Shown here: one piece after another, positions 15,126 to 23,669 of the stretch
Layout of the letters: every line of letters starts with the position of its first letter
Position numbering within the stretch: the stretch's first letter is position 1
Assembly (NCBI GenBank): GCA_014653375.1
Contig: JACWEP010000007.1
Coordinates: 1-59,913 of the forward strand
Origin: Pelagibacterales bacterium SAG-MED48
GTDB taxonomy: Bacteria; Pseudomonadota; Alphaproteobacteria; Pelagibacterales; Pelagibacteraceae
Length of the DNA stretch: 59,913 bases
Reading direction: 5' to 3'
The notes under the pieces: generated by a model
The model's input: only the letters and a program-made list of their open reading frames with translations
Told to the model about the DNA's origin: nothing
Database searches by the model: none
Position numbers and translations under genes: made by a program

Positions 15126-17450
15126 ATGAGTGAAGCTATCAATGAAAAAGTAAAAAGTAAGATTAGCGAAGATCTTTCACCGACAAAAAATCTTACTGGT
15201 TTACATTTGAAAATTGTTGCAGCTATTGCAATTATATGGTCATTATTTCAACTTTGGTATGCTTCACCATTTCCTTTTTGGTTTAATATTGGAATGTTTA
15301 AAGGGCTTCCAGCAAGAGCTATTCATTTAGGATTTGCATTAACTTTAGTCTTTTTAATTTATCCAACTATTAAAGGTAAAAAAATATCAATATTAGATAT
15401 TATAATTAGTGTCATGGGAGCTCTATGCTGTCTCTATATTTACTTTTTTTACGATCAACTTGTTGATCGAGGAGGAGTACTTTTAAATATTATAATTGGA
15501 AAAAATTTTAATCTGCCAGTTGAATTAATTATTGGTAGTTGTGGTATTTTGATTTTACTTGAGGCAACTAGAAGAGCAATAGGTTTGCCGCTTGTTATCA
15601 TTGCAGTTTGTTTTTTGCTATTTTCTTATTTTGGAAGATACGCTCCAGAAATTATTTCACATGGCGGCCTTTCATTAAATAGATTAGTTGGCTTTCAATG
15701 GCTTGATCAAGAGGCTATATTTGGAATTCCAATTGGTGTTTCTGTAGATTTTATATTTTTATTTGTTCTGTTTGGTGCTCTTTTAGAAACAGCAGGGGGT
15801 GGAAAATACTTTTTGGATTTAGCTTTTGCAATGGTTGGAAAAATGAGAGGTGGTCCAGCAAAAGCTGCAATTTTAGGCTCTGGTATGACAGGTTTAATTT
15901 CAGGATCCTCAATTGCAAATACAGTAACAACTGGAACTTTTACAATTCCAATTATGAAAAAGACTGGTTTTTCAAAGGAAAAAGCTGGTGCAATAGAAGT
16001 TTCTTCTTCTGTAAATGGTCAGTTAATGCCACCAGTAATGGGAGCAGCCGCTTTTGTTATGGCAAGCTTTATTGGAGTTACTTATTTTGAAATTGTTAAA
16101 CACGCTTTTTTGCCAGCAATTATTTCATATATTGCTTTATTTTATATTTCTCATCTTGAGGCGCTAAAATTAAATTTAAAAGGTATGGACGATGCAGATG
16201 TTCCAAACTTAAGAAAAACATTTTTATCAGGTTTACATTTTTTAATACCAATTTTTGTTTTAATATACATGCTTGTGTACTTAAGGTTTACAGCATCTTA
16301 TTCTATTTTTTATGCAACTATTTCGTTAATTTTTGTGAATTTAATTTACTTATTAATTAAAAATTCTAATTTAAAAGAGGCTCTCAAAGTTTGGTTTAAC
16401 CAAACTATAGTTGGTTTTGAAAAAGGTGCCTTAAATATGGTTGGTGTTGGTATAGCCATAGCAACAGCAGGTATAATAGTAGGTGCCGTAGGATCTACAG
16501 GATTAAGTACTAATTTAATTATAGTTATAGAGTCTATTGCTAAAGATAATATTATAATCTTATTATTTTTAACAATAATTTTATGTTTACTTCTTGGAAT
16601 GGGCTTACCAACAACAGCAAACTATGTTGTGGTTGCTTCATTAATGGCAACAGTTTTAGTTGATGTTGGTAATGCATCAGGTTTTATTTTTCCATTAATT
16701 GCAGTTCATTTATTTGTATTTTATTTTGGATTAATGGCTGATGTAACTCCACCTGTTGGTCTTGCATCATATGCTGCCGCAGCTATTTCTGGAGGGGATC
16801 CGCTTAAAACTGGGCTGCAGGCTTTTTGGTACAGTTTAAGAACCGGAATACTTCCAATTGTATTTCTGTTTAATCACGAGCTCCTTCTGATAGGAATCGA
16901 AGATATTTGGCATGGGTTAGTTGTAATTATAACTTCATTAGCTGGGATATTGGTATTTACTTCAGCAACACAAGGTTGGTTTGTAAATAGATTGAGATGG
17001 TATGAAATAGTTATTTTTCTAATAATATCTATTTCATTATTATCTCCTGAATTTGTTCTTAATAAATTTTATCCAAAATATAATTATCAAGATATAAATC
17101 AAATCAATGTATCTACATTAGACTATGATAAAGAAGTTCGCTTTAAGGTTACAAGACCTAGCCCATATGGAGAGAGATATAAGTTATTTGTAATTAGTAA
17201 AAATACATTTAATGAAAATTATAATTTGGAAGATTATGGAATTAGTTTGATAAAACAAGAAGATAGAATTGTTGTTGATACTTTGAAATGGAATGGAGAA
17301 GCTAAGAAAAGTGGATTTGAAATGGGTGACTACATAAGCGAACTTAAAATAGAAAATTCAAATAGACCTAGTAAGGGAATCATTTATCCAATAGCAATTT
17401 TATTATTTTTAATATTTGGTTATTTTAATTATAGAAGAAAAAATAATTAG
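15126..17450 (+). CDS. TRAP transporter fused 4TM/12TM permease
   Basis: Inner-membrane permease of the TAXI-TRAP system, 774 residues, combining the small (DctQ-like) and large (DctM-like) subunits in one chain. Many hydrophobic helices are visible, with the conserved DctM-type segments GGPAKAAILGSGMTGLISGSS and LLGMGLPTTANYVVV, and ADVTPPVGLASYAAAAISG. After the helices, a soluble C-terminal part of roughly 100 residues (PDZ-like, as in the DUF3394 tail of this family) ends in one more membrane helix and RRKNN. Uptake is driven by an ion gradient. It pairs with the binding protein 75 bp upstream. Confidence 0.92.
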   Translation: MSEAINEKVKSKISEDLSPTKNLTGLHLKIVAAIAIIWSLFQLWYASPFPFWFNIGMFKGLPARAIHLGFALTLVFLIYPTIKGKKISILDIIISVMGALCCLYIYFFYDQLVDRGGVLLNIIIGKNFNLPVELIIGSCGILILLEATRRAIGLPLVIIAVCFLLFSYFGRYAPEIISHGGLSLNRLVGFQWLDQEAIFGIPIGVSVDFIFLFVLFGALLETAGGGKYFLDLAFAMVGKMRGGPAKAAILGSGMTGLISGSSIANTVTTGTFTIPIMKKTGFSKEKAGAIEVSSSVNGQLMPPVMGAAAFVMASFIGVTYFEIVKHAFLPAIISYIALFYISHLEALKLNLKGMDDADVPNLRKTFLSGLHFLIPIFVLIYMLVYLRFTASYSIFYATISLIFVNLIYLLIKNSNLKEALKVWFNQTIVGFEKGALNMVGVGIAIATAGIIVGAVGSTGLSTNLIIVIESIAKDNIIILLFLTIILCLLLGMGLPTTANYVVVASLMATVLVDVGNASGFIFPLIAVHLFVFYFGLMADVTPPVGLASYAAAAISGGDPLKTGLQAFWYSLRTGILPIVFLFNHELLLIGIEDIWHGLVVIITSLAGILVFTSATQGWFVNRLRWYEIVIFLIISISLLSPEFVLNKFYPKYNYQDINQINVSTLDYDKEVRFKVTRPSPYGERYKLFVISKNTFNENYNLEDYGISLIKQEDRIVVDTLKWNGEAKKSGFEMGDYISELKIENSNRPSKGIIYPIAILLFLIFGYFNYRRKNN

Positions 17451-17467
17451 CCACCAGGATCTTAATT

Positions 17468-17872
17468 TTAGGTTTTAATTTTTAGAATTTTCCACACACC
17501 TGATGCTGAAGTTATAATCTTATCATTACATCTCAATTCACAAAATAAAAATACAAGTGTATTTGTTTTTTTTAGTATTTTTGTATATCCAGTTATTTCA
17601 TCACCTACCTTAGATGCTCCAATAAATTTTAAATCTAAAGAAATGGTAACACAAGGTGCATTACCTGATGTTCTATGAGCAGCAGTCCCTGATCCAGCAT
17701 CAACTAAAGCTGACAAATAGCCGCCATGAGTTATCCCCGCAGCATTTAAATGGTTTTCAGTAATTGTAGATTTAAATTCATATTCTGTTTCTGATATTGT
17801 TCTAAACAAAACACCCCCATTGTGTTTCATAAATCCAGGCTTAATACTTATTTGTTCAAACTCATTACTCAT
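17468..17872 (-). CDS. PaaI-like hotdog-fold thioesterase
   Basis: A 134-residue acyl-CoA thioesterase of the PaaI/YbgC hotdog group. The central-helix motif NAAGITHGGYLSALVDAGSGTAAH holds the usual HGG and Asp catalytic region, followed by VTISLDLKFIGASKVGD. It hydrolyses an unidentified acyl-CoA in the cytosol. It follows a 32-codon membrane microprotein gene by 6 nt on the same strand and ends 17 bp from the convergent TRAP permease, which leaves no room for a hairpin terminator. Confidence 0.87.
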   Translation of the reverse strand: MSNEFEQISIKPGFMKHNGGVLFRTISETEYEFKSTITENHLNAAGITHGGYLSALVDAGSGTAAHRTSGNAPCVTISLDLKFIGASKVGDEITGYTKILKKTNTLVFLFCELRCNDKIITSASGVWKILKIKT

Positions 17873-17878
17873 AGTTTT

Positions 17879-17977
17879 TTATAATACAAAAGTTAAAATT
17901 AACAAAATAATTAAAATAATTATAAAAAAATATACAACAGATTTTTGTAGTGATGCTTTTAGTAACCAATCTAACAT
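17879..17977 (-). CDS. Candidate 32-residue membrane microprotein
   Basis: A short frame starting MLDWLLKASLQKSVVYFF and continuing as one unbroken hydrophobic helix rich in Ile and Leu. AAGGA lies 7 nt before its ATG, which is a good ribosome-binding site for this genome. It lies between tRNA-Arg and the thioesterase gene on the same strand, with 6 nt to the thioesterase ATG. Single-helix microproteins of this size often regulate a larger membrane partner, but none is indicated. No family is recognised; it could be chance coding. Confidence 0.5.
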   Translation of the reverse strand: MLDWLLKASLQKSVVYFFIIILIILLILTFVL

Positions 17978-17991
17978 TTAAATTCCTTTTT

Positions 17992-18068
17992 TGGTGGACC
18001 GCCCAGAACTCGAATCTGGAATCTCCCGGTTCGTAGCCGAGCGCCTTATCCAATTTGGCCAGCGGTCC
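17992..18068 (-). tRNA. tRNA-Arg, anticodon ACG
   Basis: A complete 77-nt tRNA on the minus strand. Acceptor GGACCGC pairs with GCGGTCC; anticodon stem CTCGG/CCGGG (one wobble) encloses CTACGAA (anticodon ACG, normally deaminated to ICG by TadA); T-arm loop TTCGAGT; discriminator A and encoded CCA. Confidence 0.95.
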
Positions 18069-18118
18069 ATAGTTTAATAATTGAAGCAACATATCAAAGT
18101 TACTGTATTTTTTGATTA

Positions 18119-18153
18119 TTTTTGTTCAAAAAATCTACACGTTTGAACAAAAA
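18119..18153. promoter_or_regulatory. Perfect 12+12 bp inverted repeat upstream of aceE
   Basis: TTTTTGTTCAAA (18119-18130) and TTTGAACAAAAA (18142-18153) are exact reverse complements separated by 11 nt. It stands about 65 bp before the aceE ATG. The right arm contains TTGAAC, a possible -35 hexamer. It has no T-tract beyond the stem on the aceE side, and half-sites are about two helical turns apart, both of which favour a dimeric regulator site over a terminator. The regulator is not identified. Confidence 0.6.
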
Positions 18154-18219
18154 CACTAAATAATGTGCTAAATTAACATTAAACATAGTTTTTTAAAGGT
18201 ATATAAAGCATTTTAAATA

Positions 18220-21200
18220 ATGAGTAAAAAATTACTTGTCCCAGATATTGGAGACTTTAAAGAAGTTGAGGTTATTGAAATTCTTGTAAAACAAGGCGAT
18301 CAAATAAATACAAATGATCCAGTAGTCACAATAGAAAGTGATAAATCTAGTGTTGAAATCTCATCAAATATTTCTGGAATTATTAAAACTGTAGCGGTTA
18401 AAGTTGGAGATAAGGTTTCAAAGGGAGATTTACTTTTAGACTTTACTTCATCTGATCAAGATCATTTAGATAAACCGATCCCAAAAGATACAGAGAGCAT
18501 TATTAAGCAAGCCGAAGAAGCTATGACAGAAAAAAAAGAAGAAAACGTAATTCTTCAAAAACCAGCTCAAGAAAAAAAGCAATCAATTATTCAAGTAACC
18601 AATGATAGTGATTTAGATCCACTTGAAACTCAAGATTGGATAGAATCTTTATCAGCAGTTATCTCAAAAGATGGAAATCAAAGAGCTCATTTTTTAATTA
18701 AAGAATTAATCAATAAAGCATATCGTGAAGGTGCAAATATTCCATATACTCAAAATACACCTTATATAAATACAATCCCTCCAGAATCAGAAGTAAAATC
18801 AAATGGAGATCAAAATATTGAAAGAAGAATTAGATCTTTAATTAGATGGAATGCAGCTGCAATGGTCGTGAGAGCAAATAAAAAATTCCCTGAACTAGGT
18901 GGTCATATAGGTACGTTTGCATCAGCTGCTACATTATATGATGTTGGAATGAATCATTTTTGGAGAGCTAAAAATAATAAATTTGGTGGAGATTTAGTTT
19001 ATTTTCAAGGTCACAGTGCTCCAGGTATTTATGCTAGAGCATTTTTAGAAGGAAGATTAAATGAAAAACAATTAGATAGTTTTAGACAAGAGGTAAAACC
19101 AGGTGGGCTTTCCTCTTATCCACATCCATGGTTGATGCCAAATTTTTGGCAGTTTCCAACAGTTTCAATGGGCTTAGGTCCTATGCTTGCAATTTATCAA
19201 GCAAGATACATGAAATATTTAATTAATAGAGGACTTATAAAAGACGAGGGTCGAAAAGTTTGGGCATTTTTAGGAGATGGTGAGATGGATGAACCAGAAT
19301 CTATGGGTGCAATAGGACTGGCTGCTAGAGAAAAATTAGACAATTTAATATTTGTTGTTAATTGTAATCTACAAAGACTAGATGGCCCCGTAAGAGGTAA
19401 TGGAAAAATAATTCAAGAATTAGAAGGTAGCTTTCGAGGTGCTGGCTGGAATGTAATAAAAGTAATTTGGGGTTCTTACTGGGACTCTTTAATTGCCAAT
19501 GATAAAACTGGTCATTTAGTTAAGATCATGAATGAAACAGTTGATGGCGAATATCAAGCAATGAAAGCCAGAGATGGAGCTTATGTCAGAGAGAAGTTTT
19601 TTGGCAAATATCCTGAGACAAAAGAATTGGTTTCTAGTTTGTCGGACAAAGATATTTGGCGACTAAATAGAGGAGGTCATGACCCCCATAAAGTGTACGC
19701 AGCCTATGATAAAGCTTCAAAGAATGAGGGTAGTCCCACTGTTATTATAGCTAAGTCTATCAAAGGATATGGCATGGGAAAAACTGGTGAAAGTGTAAAT
19801 ACCACTCACCAAACTAAAAAATTAGATGTAGATGACTTATTATACTACAGAGATCGCTTTGACGTTCCCTTAACTGATGAGCAGGTAAGAAATATTGAAT
19901 ATTTTAAACCTGATGAAAAATCTGCAGAAATTAAATATTTAAAAGAGAGAAGATTGAATTTAGGCGGTTTCTTGCCTGAAAGAACAACTTACGCAAAACC
20001 TATTAAAGCTCCATCAAAAGATATTTTTGATTTTATGAAAATATCAACTGGTGAAAAAGAAATGTCTACCACAATGGCAATGGTTAGAATGTTTACCAAC
20101 TTACTTAGAGATAAAAATATTTCTCCAAGACTGGTTCCGATAATTCCTGATGAAGCAAGAACATTTGGAATGGAAGGATTTTTTCAAAAAATTGGAATAT
20201 ATGCTCATGAAGGTCAAAAGTATGAACCTGAAGACTCAGCACAGTTAAGTTCTTATAGAGAAGATAAAAGCGGACAAGTATTAGAAGAAGGAATTAATGA
20301 GGCGGGTGCAATGTCCTCATGGATAGCAGCCGCAACCTCATACACTAATCATGATGTTGAAATGATACCAATCTATATATTTTATTCAATGTTTGGTTTT
20401 CAAAGAATAGGTGATCTTGCATGGGCAGCAGGAGACAGTCAAGCAAGGGGATTTCTAATAGGAGCTACAGCTGGCAGAACAACCTTAGCAGGAGAAGGTC
20501 TTCAACACCAAGATGGACATAGTCATTTAATAGCTTCAACTATTCCAAATTGTGTAACTTATGATCCAACTTTTCATTATGAGCTTGCAGTAATTTTTAG
20601 AGAAGGCTTAAGAAGAATGCATGAAAAGAAAGAAAATGTTTTTTATTATATAACTACCATGAATGAAAATTATTCACATCCTGAGATGCCAAAAGATAAA
20701 AATTGTGAAGAGGGAATTCTTAAAGGAATGTATAAAATCAAAGAATTTAACAAGTTTAAGAAAATAAAAATTCAACTTTTAGGTTCAGGCACGATATTAC
20801 GTGAAATGATGGCTGCAGCAGAAGTACTTCAAAATGAATATCAAATTGATAGTGAAATTTGGAGCGTAACTAGCTTTAACGAATTAAGAAAAGATGGAAT
20901 GGAAGTTGAAAGATATAATCTTTTAAATCCAGATAAAGAACAAAAAATTTCTTTTGTGGAAAAATGTTTAGGTAAATCGGAAGGACCAATTATGGCAGCA
21001 TCTGATTATATGAGAATGAATTCAGACCAAATTAGACCATATACAAATAAAAGTTTTTACTCTCTTGGAACTGATGGTTTTGGTAGAAGTGACACTAGAA
21101 AAAATCTTAGAAAATTTTTTGAAGTAGATAAAGAGCATTTAGTTGCCTATGGTTTAAGTGTATTGGCAAGGGAGCAGTTGATAGCATCGAAATATGCAAA

Positions 21201-21258
21201 AGAAGCAATAAAGAAATATAATATTGATGGTCAAAAACCAATGCCAACTAAACTTTAG
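18220..21258 (+). CDS. aceE: Pyruvate dehydrogenase E1 (homodimeric type) with N-terminal lipoyl domain
   Basis: Thiamine-diphosphate E1 of the pyruvate dehydrogenase complex, decarboxylating pyruvate and acetylating lipoyl groups. The 1012-residue protein begins with a complete biotinyl/lipoyl domain (residues 1-80) whose lipoylation lysine is K42 in ESDKSSVEI. A polar linker follows to about residue 130, then the homodimeric E1 starting near DPLETQDWIESL. Motifs include GGHIGTFASAATLYDVGMNHF, the TPP motif GDGEMDEPESMGA (about residue 352) and LQHQDGHSH in the transketolase-like part. E. coli AceE has 887 residues and no lipoyl domain, so this is a fusion. aceF follows after one base. Confidence 0.95.
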   Translation: MSKKLLVPDIGDFKEVEVIEILVKQGDQINTNDPVVTIESDKSSVEISSNISGIIKTVAVKVGDKVSKGDLLLDFTSSDQDHLDKPIPKDTESIIKQAEEAMTEKKEENVILQKPAQEKKQSIIQVTNDSDLDPLETQDWIESLSAVISKDGNQRAHFLIKELINKAYREGANIPYTQNTPYINTIPPESEVKSNGDQNIERRIRSLIRWNAAAMVVRANKKFPELGGHIGTFASAATLYDVGMNHFWRAKNNKFGGDLVYFQGHSAPGIYARAFLEGRLNEKQLDSFRQEVKPGGLSSYPHPWLMPNFWQFPTVSMGLGPMLAIYQARYMKYLINRGLIKDEGRKVWAFLGDGEMDEPESMGAIGLAAREKLDNLIFVVNCNLQRLDGPVRGNGKIIQELEGSFRGAGWNVIKVIWGSYWDSLIANDKTGHLVKIMNETVDGEYQAMKARDGAYVREKFFGKYPETKELVSSLSDKDIWRLNRGGHDPHKVYAAYDKASKNEGSPTVIIAKSIKGYGMGKTGESVNTTHQTKKLDVDDLLYYRDRFDVPLTDEQVRNIEYFKPDEKSAEIKYLKERRLNLGGFLPERTTYAKPIKAPSKDIFDFMKISTGEKEMSTTMAMVRMFTNLLRDKNISPRLVPIIPDEARTFGMEGFFQKIGIYAHEGQKYEPEDSAQLSSYREDKSGQVLEEGINEAGAMSSWIAAATSYTNHDVEMIPIYIFYSMFGFQRIGDLAWAAGDSQARGFLIGATAGRTTLAGEGLQHQDGHSHLIASTIPNCVTYDPTFHYELAVIFREGLRRMHEKKENVFYYITTMNENYSHPEMPKDKNCEEGILKGMYKIKEFNKFKKIKIQLLGSGTILREMMAAAEVLQNEYQIDSEIWSVTSFNELRKDGMEVERYNLLNPDKEQKISFVEKCLGKSEGPIMAASDYMRMNSDQIRPYTNKSFYSLGTDGFGRSDTRKNLRKFFEVDKEHLVAYGLSVLAREQLIASKYAKEAIKKYNIDGQKPMPTKL

Positions 21259-21259
21259 A

Positions 21260-22519
21260 ATGTCCAATCAAGAAATAAAAGTTCCAAATATAGGTGATTT
21301 TGAAAATGTAGAGGTAATTGAAGTTTTAGTTTCTGAAGGTCAATCAATTTCAAAAAACGACCCATTGATTACAATTGAAAGTGACAAATCTAGTGTCGAA
21401 ATTCCAGCCTCTTATGAGGGCTTAGTTAAATCAATTAATATTAAAGTTGGAGATAAAGTTTCAGAGGGAGATTTAATATTAATTTTAGAGAACACATCAA
21501 AAATAAAAGAAAACGTTAAAGAAAAACCACAAACCGAAAAAGAGTTTAAAAAAATCAAAGTAATAAAACCAGAAATTGAACAAATTTTAAAAAACAATAA
21601 TAGTGTCACAGATATTTTGCCTGCAAGTCCAAAGGTTCGAAAATTTGCAAGAGAACTTGGTGTAGACATTAATCAGGTTGAAGGAAGTGAGAAAGGTGGA
21701 AGAGTTATTGAAGATGATGTTAAAAGATATGTCTTATCTAAACCTAAAAATAATAATGAAACCGAACAAAATAAACAAGATAAAATAAAAAATGAATTTA
21801 AACATTCTGATTTTGGTGAAACTGAGATTAAAGACATTCCAAGAGTAAAAAAATTAGCTTCAAATTATTTAGTGAATTCCTGGAACACTATACCCCATGT
21901 AACAAATCATGATGAAGTTGATGTTACAGAAATGGAAAATTTTAGAAGTTCTTTAACTGATATTTATACGGGGGAAAAAATAAAAATTACTCCTTTAGCA
22001 TTTATAATAAAAGCGCTTGTCGCTTCATTAAAAAAATTTCCAAGTTTCAATTCATCCATTGATGATATTGATAATGGAAAAATGACACTAAAAAAATATT
22101 ATCATATTGGAATTGCAGTCGATACACCTAACGGATTAATGGTTCCAAAAATAAGAAATGCTAATAATAAGAAAATATCTCTACTAGGTAGAGAGTTAAA
22201 AGAAGTAAGTGAACTTTGTAGAAATCTTAAAATTGATAAAAAAGAATTATTTGGTGGATCGATGACCATCACTAGTTTAGGAGGAATAGGTGGATCTTTT
22301 TTTACACCAATAATAAACTTTCCAGAGGTTGCAATTCTTGGAGTTGGTAAATCACAAAAGAAGCAAGTATTTATTGATAGAAAGTTTCAAACACGAATAA
22401 TGTTGCCAATATCTTTATCTTATGATCATAGAATTATTGATGGAGCAGAAGCTGCAAGATTTAATAATGATTTAAAAGAAAATCTAGGCAGCAATTTTGC
22501 GTATAAATTAGCAATATAA
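21260..22519 (+). CDS. aceF: Dihydrolipoyl acetyltransferase (PDH E2)
   Basis: E2 core of the pyruvate dehydrogenase complex, transferring acetyl from lipoyl to CoA. The 419-residue protein has one lipoyl domain (residues 1-77, K43 in ESDKSSVEI), a peripheral-subunit-binding domain (ASPKVRKFARELGVDINQV to RVIEDDVKRYV, about 127-163) and the catalytic domain ending in DHRIIDGAEAARF with the active-site His near residue 390. The start MSNQEIK at 21260 is preferred over an upstream in-frame ATG inside aceE. Its lipoyl domain is very like the one fused to aceE, suggesting domain duplication within the operon. No lpd (E3) gene is in the window. Confidence 0.95.
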   Translation: MSNQEIKVPNIGDFENVEVIEVLVSEGQSISKNDPLITIESDKSSVEIPASYEGLVKSINIKVGDKVSEGDLILILENTSKIKENVKEKPQTEKEFKKIKVIKPEIEQILKNNNSVTDILPASPKVRKFARELGVDINQVEGSEKGGRVIEDDVKRYVLSKPKNNNETEQNKQDKIKNEFKHSDFGETEIKDIPRVKKLASNYLVNSWNTIPHVTNHDEVDVTEMENFRSSLTDIYTGEKIKITPLAFIIKALVASLKKFPSFNSSIDDIDNGKMTLKKYYHIGIAVDTPNGLMVPKIRNANNKKISLLGRELKEVSELCRNLKIDKKELFGGSMTITSLGGIGGSFFTPIINFPEVAILGVGKSQKKQVFIDRKFQTRIMLPISLSYDHRIIDGAEAARFNNDLKENLGSNFAYKLAI

Positions 22520-22549
22520 TTTTTCAAAAAAATAAATTAAATTCAAAAA

Positions 22550-23644
22550 ATGATAGAAAATATTAAAATTTTACCTGATAGTTTGCATGTAAAATTTAAA
22601 AATAAACTTGATGATAATTTTCCAAACATTTGGTTAAGAGATCACGCAAAAGATGATGAAAATTGGGATCAAAGAAGCCATCAAAGAAAAACACATACTG
22701 CTAACTTGGATCCAAAATTATTTATTGAAGAAGCATCTGTTAGTGAAAATGGTGACTTTATTAATATTCTTTGGTCAGATTCTAAAAGTGTTATTAAATA
22801 CTCAACTGAATTTTTACAAAATAATTCAATAAAAAAAGATACCAAAAATCAGAAATTTTTTTTATGGAAAAATGAAGATATAAATGAGCAAGTTTATTTA
22901 AATTATAACGATGTATTGTCTAAAGATGGTTTTAAATTTTTTTTAAAAAATTTATACGAATATGGCTTTTGTGTAATAACTAACTGTGAAACTAGCATGA
23001 AATCTGTTGAAACAATTGCAAACAAGATTGGGTATGTAAGACAATCTATTTTTGGAGGATTATGGGAATTTGAGTCAAATGAGAATATGGCTGATAGTGC
23101 TTATACTCAAGAGAAACTTAGACCGCACACCGACTCTACTTACAGTAAGGATGCTCCAGGACTTCAGCTATTGTTGTGTTGTGATTATAGTGCAACTGGT
23201 GGAGAGTCTATTATGGTTGATGGCTTTAAAATTGCAGAAACGTTAAAAAAAGAAAAAGAAATATTTGATATTCTTTCAAATATAGAAGTTCCAGGAAGAT
23301 ATGTTGGTGATGGTGTAATGCTAGAAGCAAGTAGACCTATTTTAAGATTAAATTCTAAAAAAGAATTGCTTCAAGTAAGTTTTAATAATTATGACCGAGC
23401 TGAGTTTAGAATTGAAAATGAATTAATGATCAAATTTTATGATGCAATTAAAAAATTTGATAACTTATCTAATAAAACTGAATTTCAATGGAGACATATT
23501 TTAAAACCAGGAGAACTTTTAATTTTTAACAATTGGAGAATTCTACATGGACGAGGCTCTTTTAAGGGAAAAAGAAAAATGTCTGGTTGTTATATTAATA
23601 TGGAAGATTTTGAAAGTATCTGTAAAATTAACAACCTGTATTAA
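22550..23644 (+). CDS. Gamma-butyrobetaine hydroxylase/TauD-like Fe(II)/2-oxoglutarate dioxygenase
   Basis: A 364-residue non-heme iron oxygenase. The C-terminal TauD domain carries the iron ligands H193 and D195 (RPHTDSTY) and distal H333 (WRILHGRGSF), with a nearby Arg for 2-oxoglutarate. The N-terminal 80 residues look like the GBBH-like N-terminal domain (LHVKFKNKLDDNFPNIWLRDH), but the zinc-binding cysteines of true gamma-butyrobetaine hydroxylase are absent. The pattern fits gamma-butyrobetaine or trimethyllysine hydroxylases of carnitine metabolism; the substrate remains undetermined. It lies 30 bp after aceF and may be co-transcribed. Confidence 0.8.
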   Translation: MIENIKILPDSLHVKFKNKLDDNFPNIWLRDHAKDDENWDQRSHQRKTHTANLDPKLFIEEASVSENGDFINILWSDSKSVIKYSTEFLQNNSIKKDTKNQKFFLWKNEDINEQVYLNYNDVLSKDGFKFFLKNLYEYGFCVITNCETSMKSVETIANKIGYVRQSIFGGLWEFESNENMADSAYTQEKLRPHTDSTYSKDAPGLQLLLCCDYSATGGESIMVDGFKIAETLKKEKEIFDILSNIEVPGRYVGDGVMLEASRPILRLNSKKELLQVSFNNYDRAEFRIENELMIKFYDAIKKFDNLSNKTEFQWRHILKPGELLIFNNWRILHGRGSFKGKRKMSGCYINMEDFESICKINNLY

Positions 23645-23669
23645 AATATCTTAAATTTATAAATCAAGT

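Noticed and set aside
17865..18092. 75-codon minus-strand frame across tRNA-Arg
   Set aside because: It is mostly the tRNA sequence translated in frame; the real features there are the tRNA and a short hydrophobic frame downstream.
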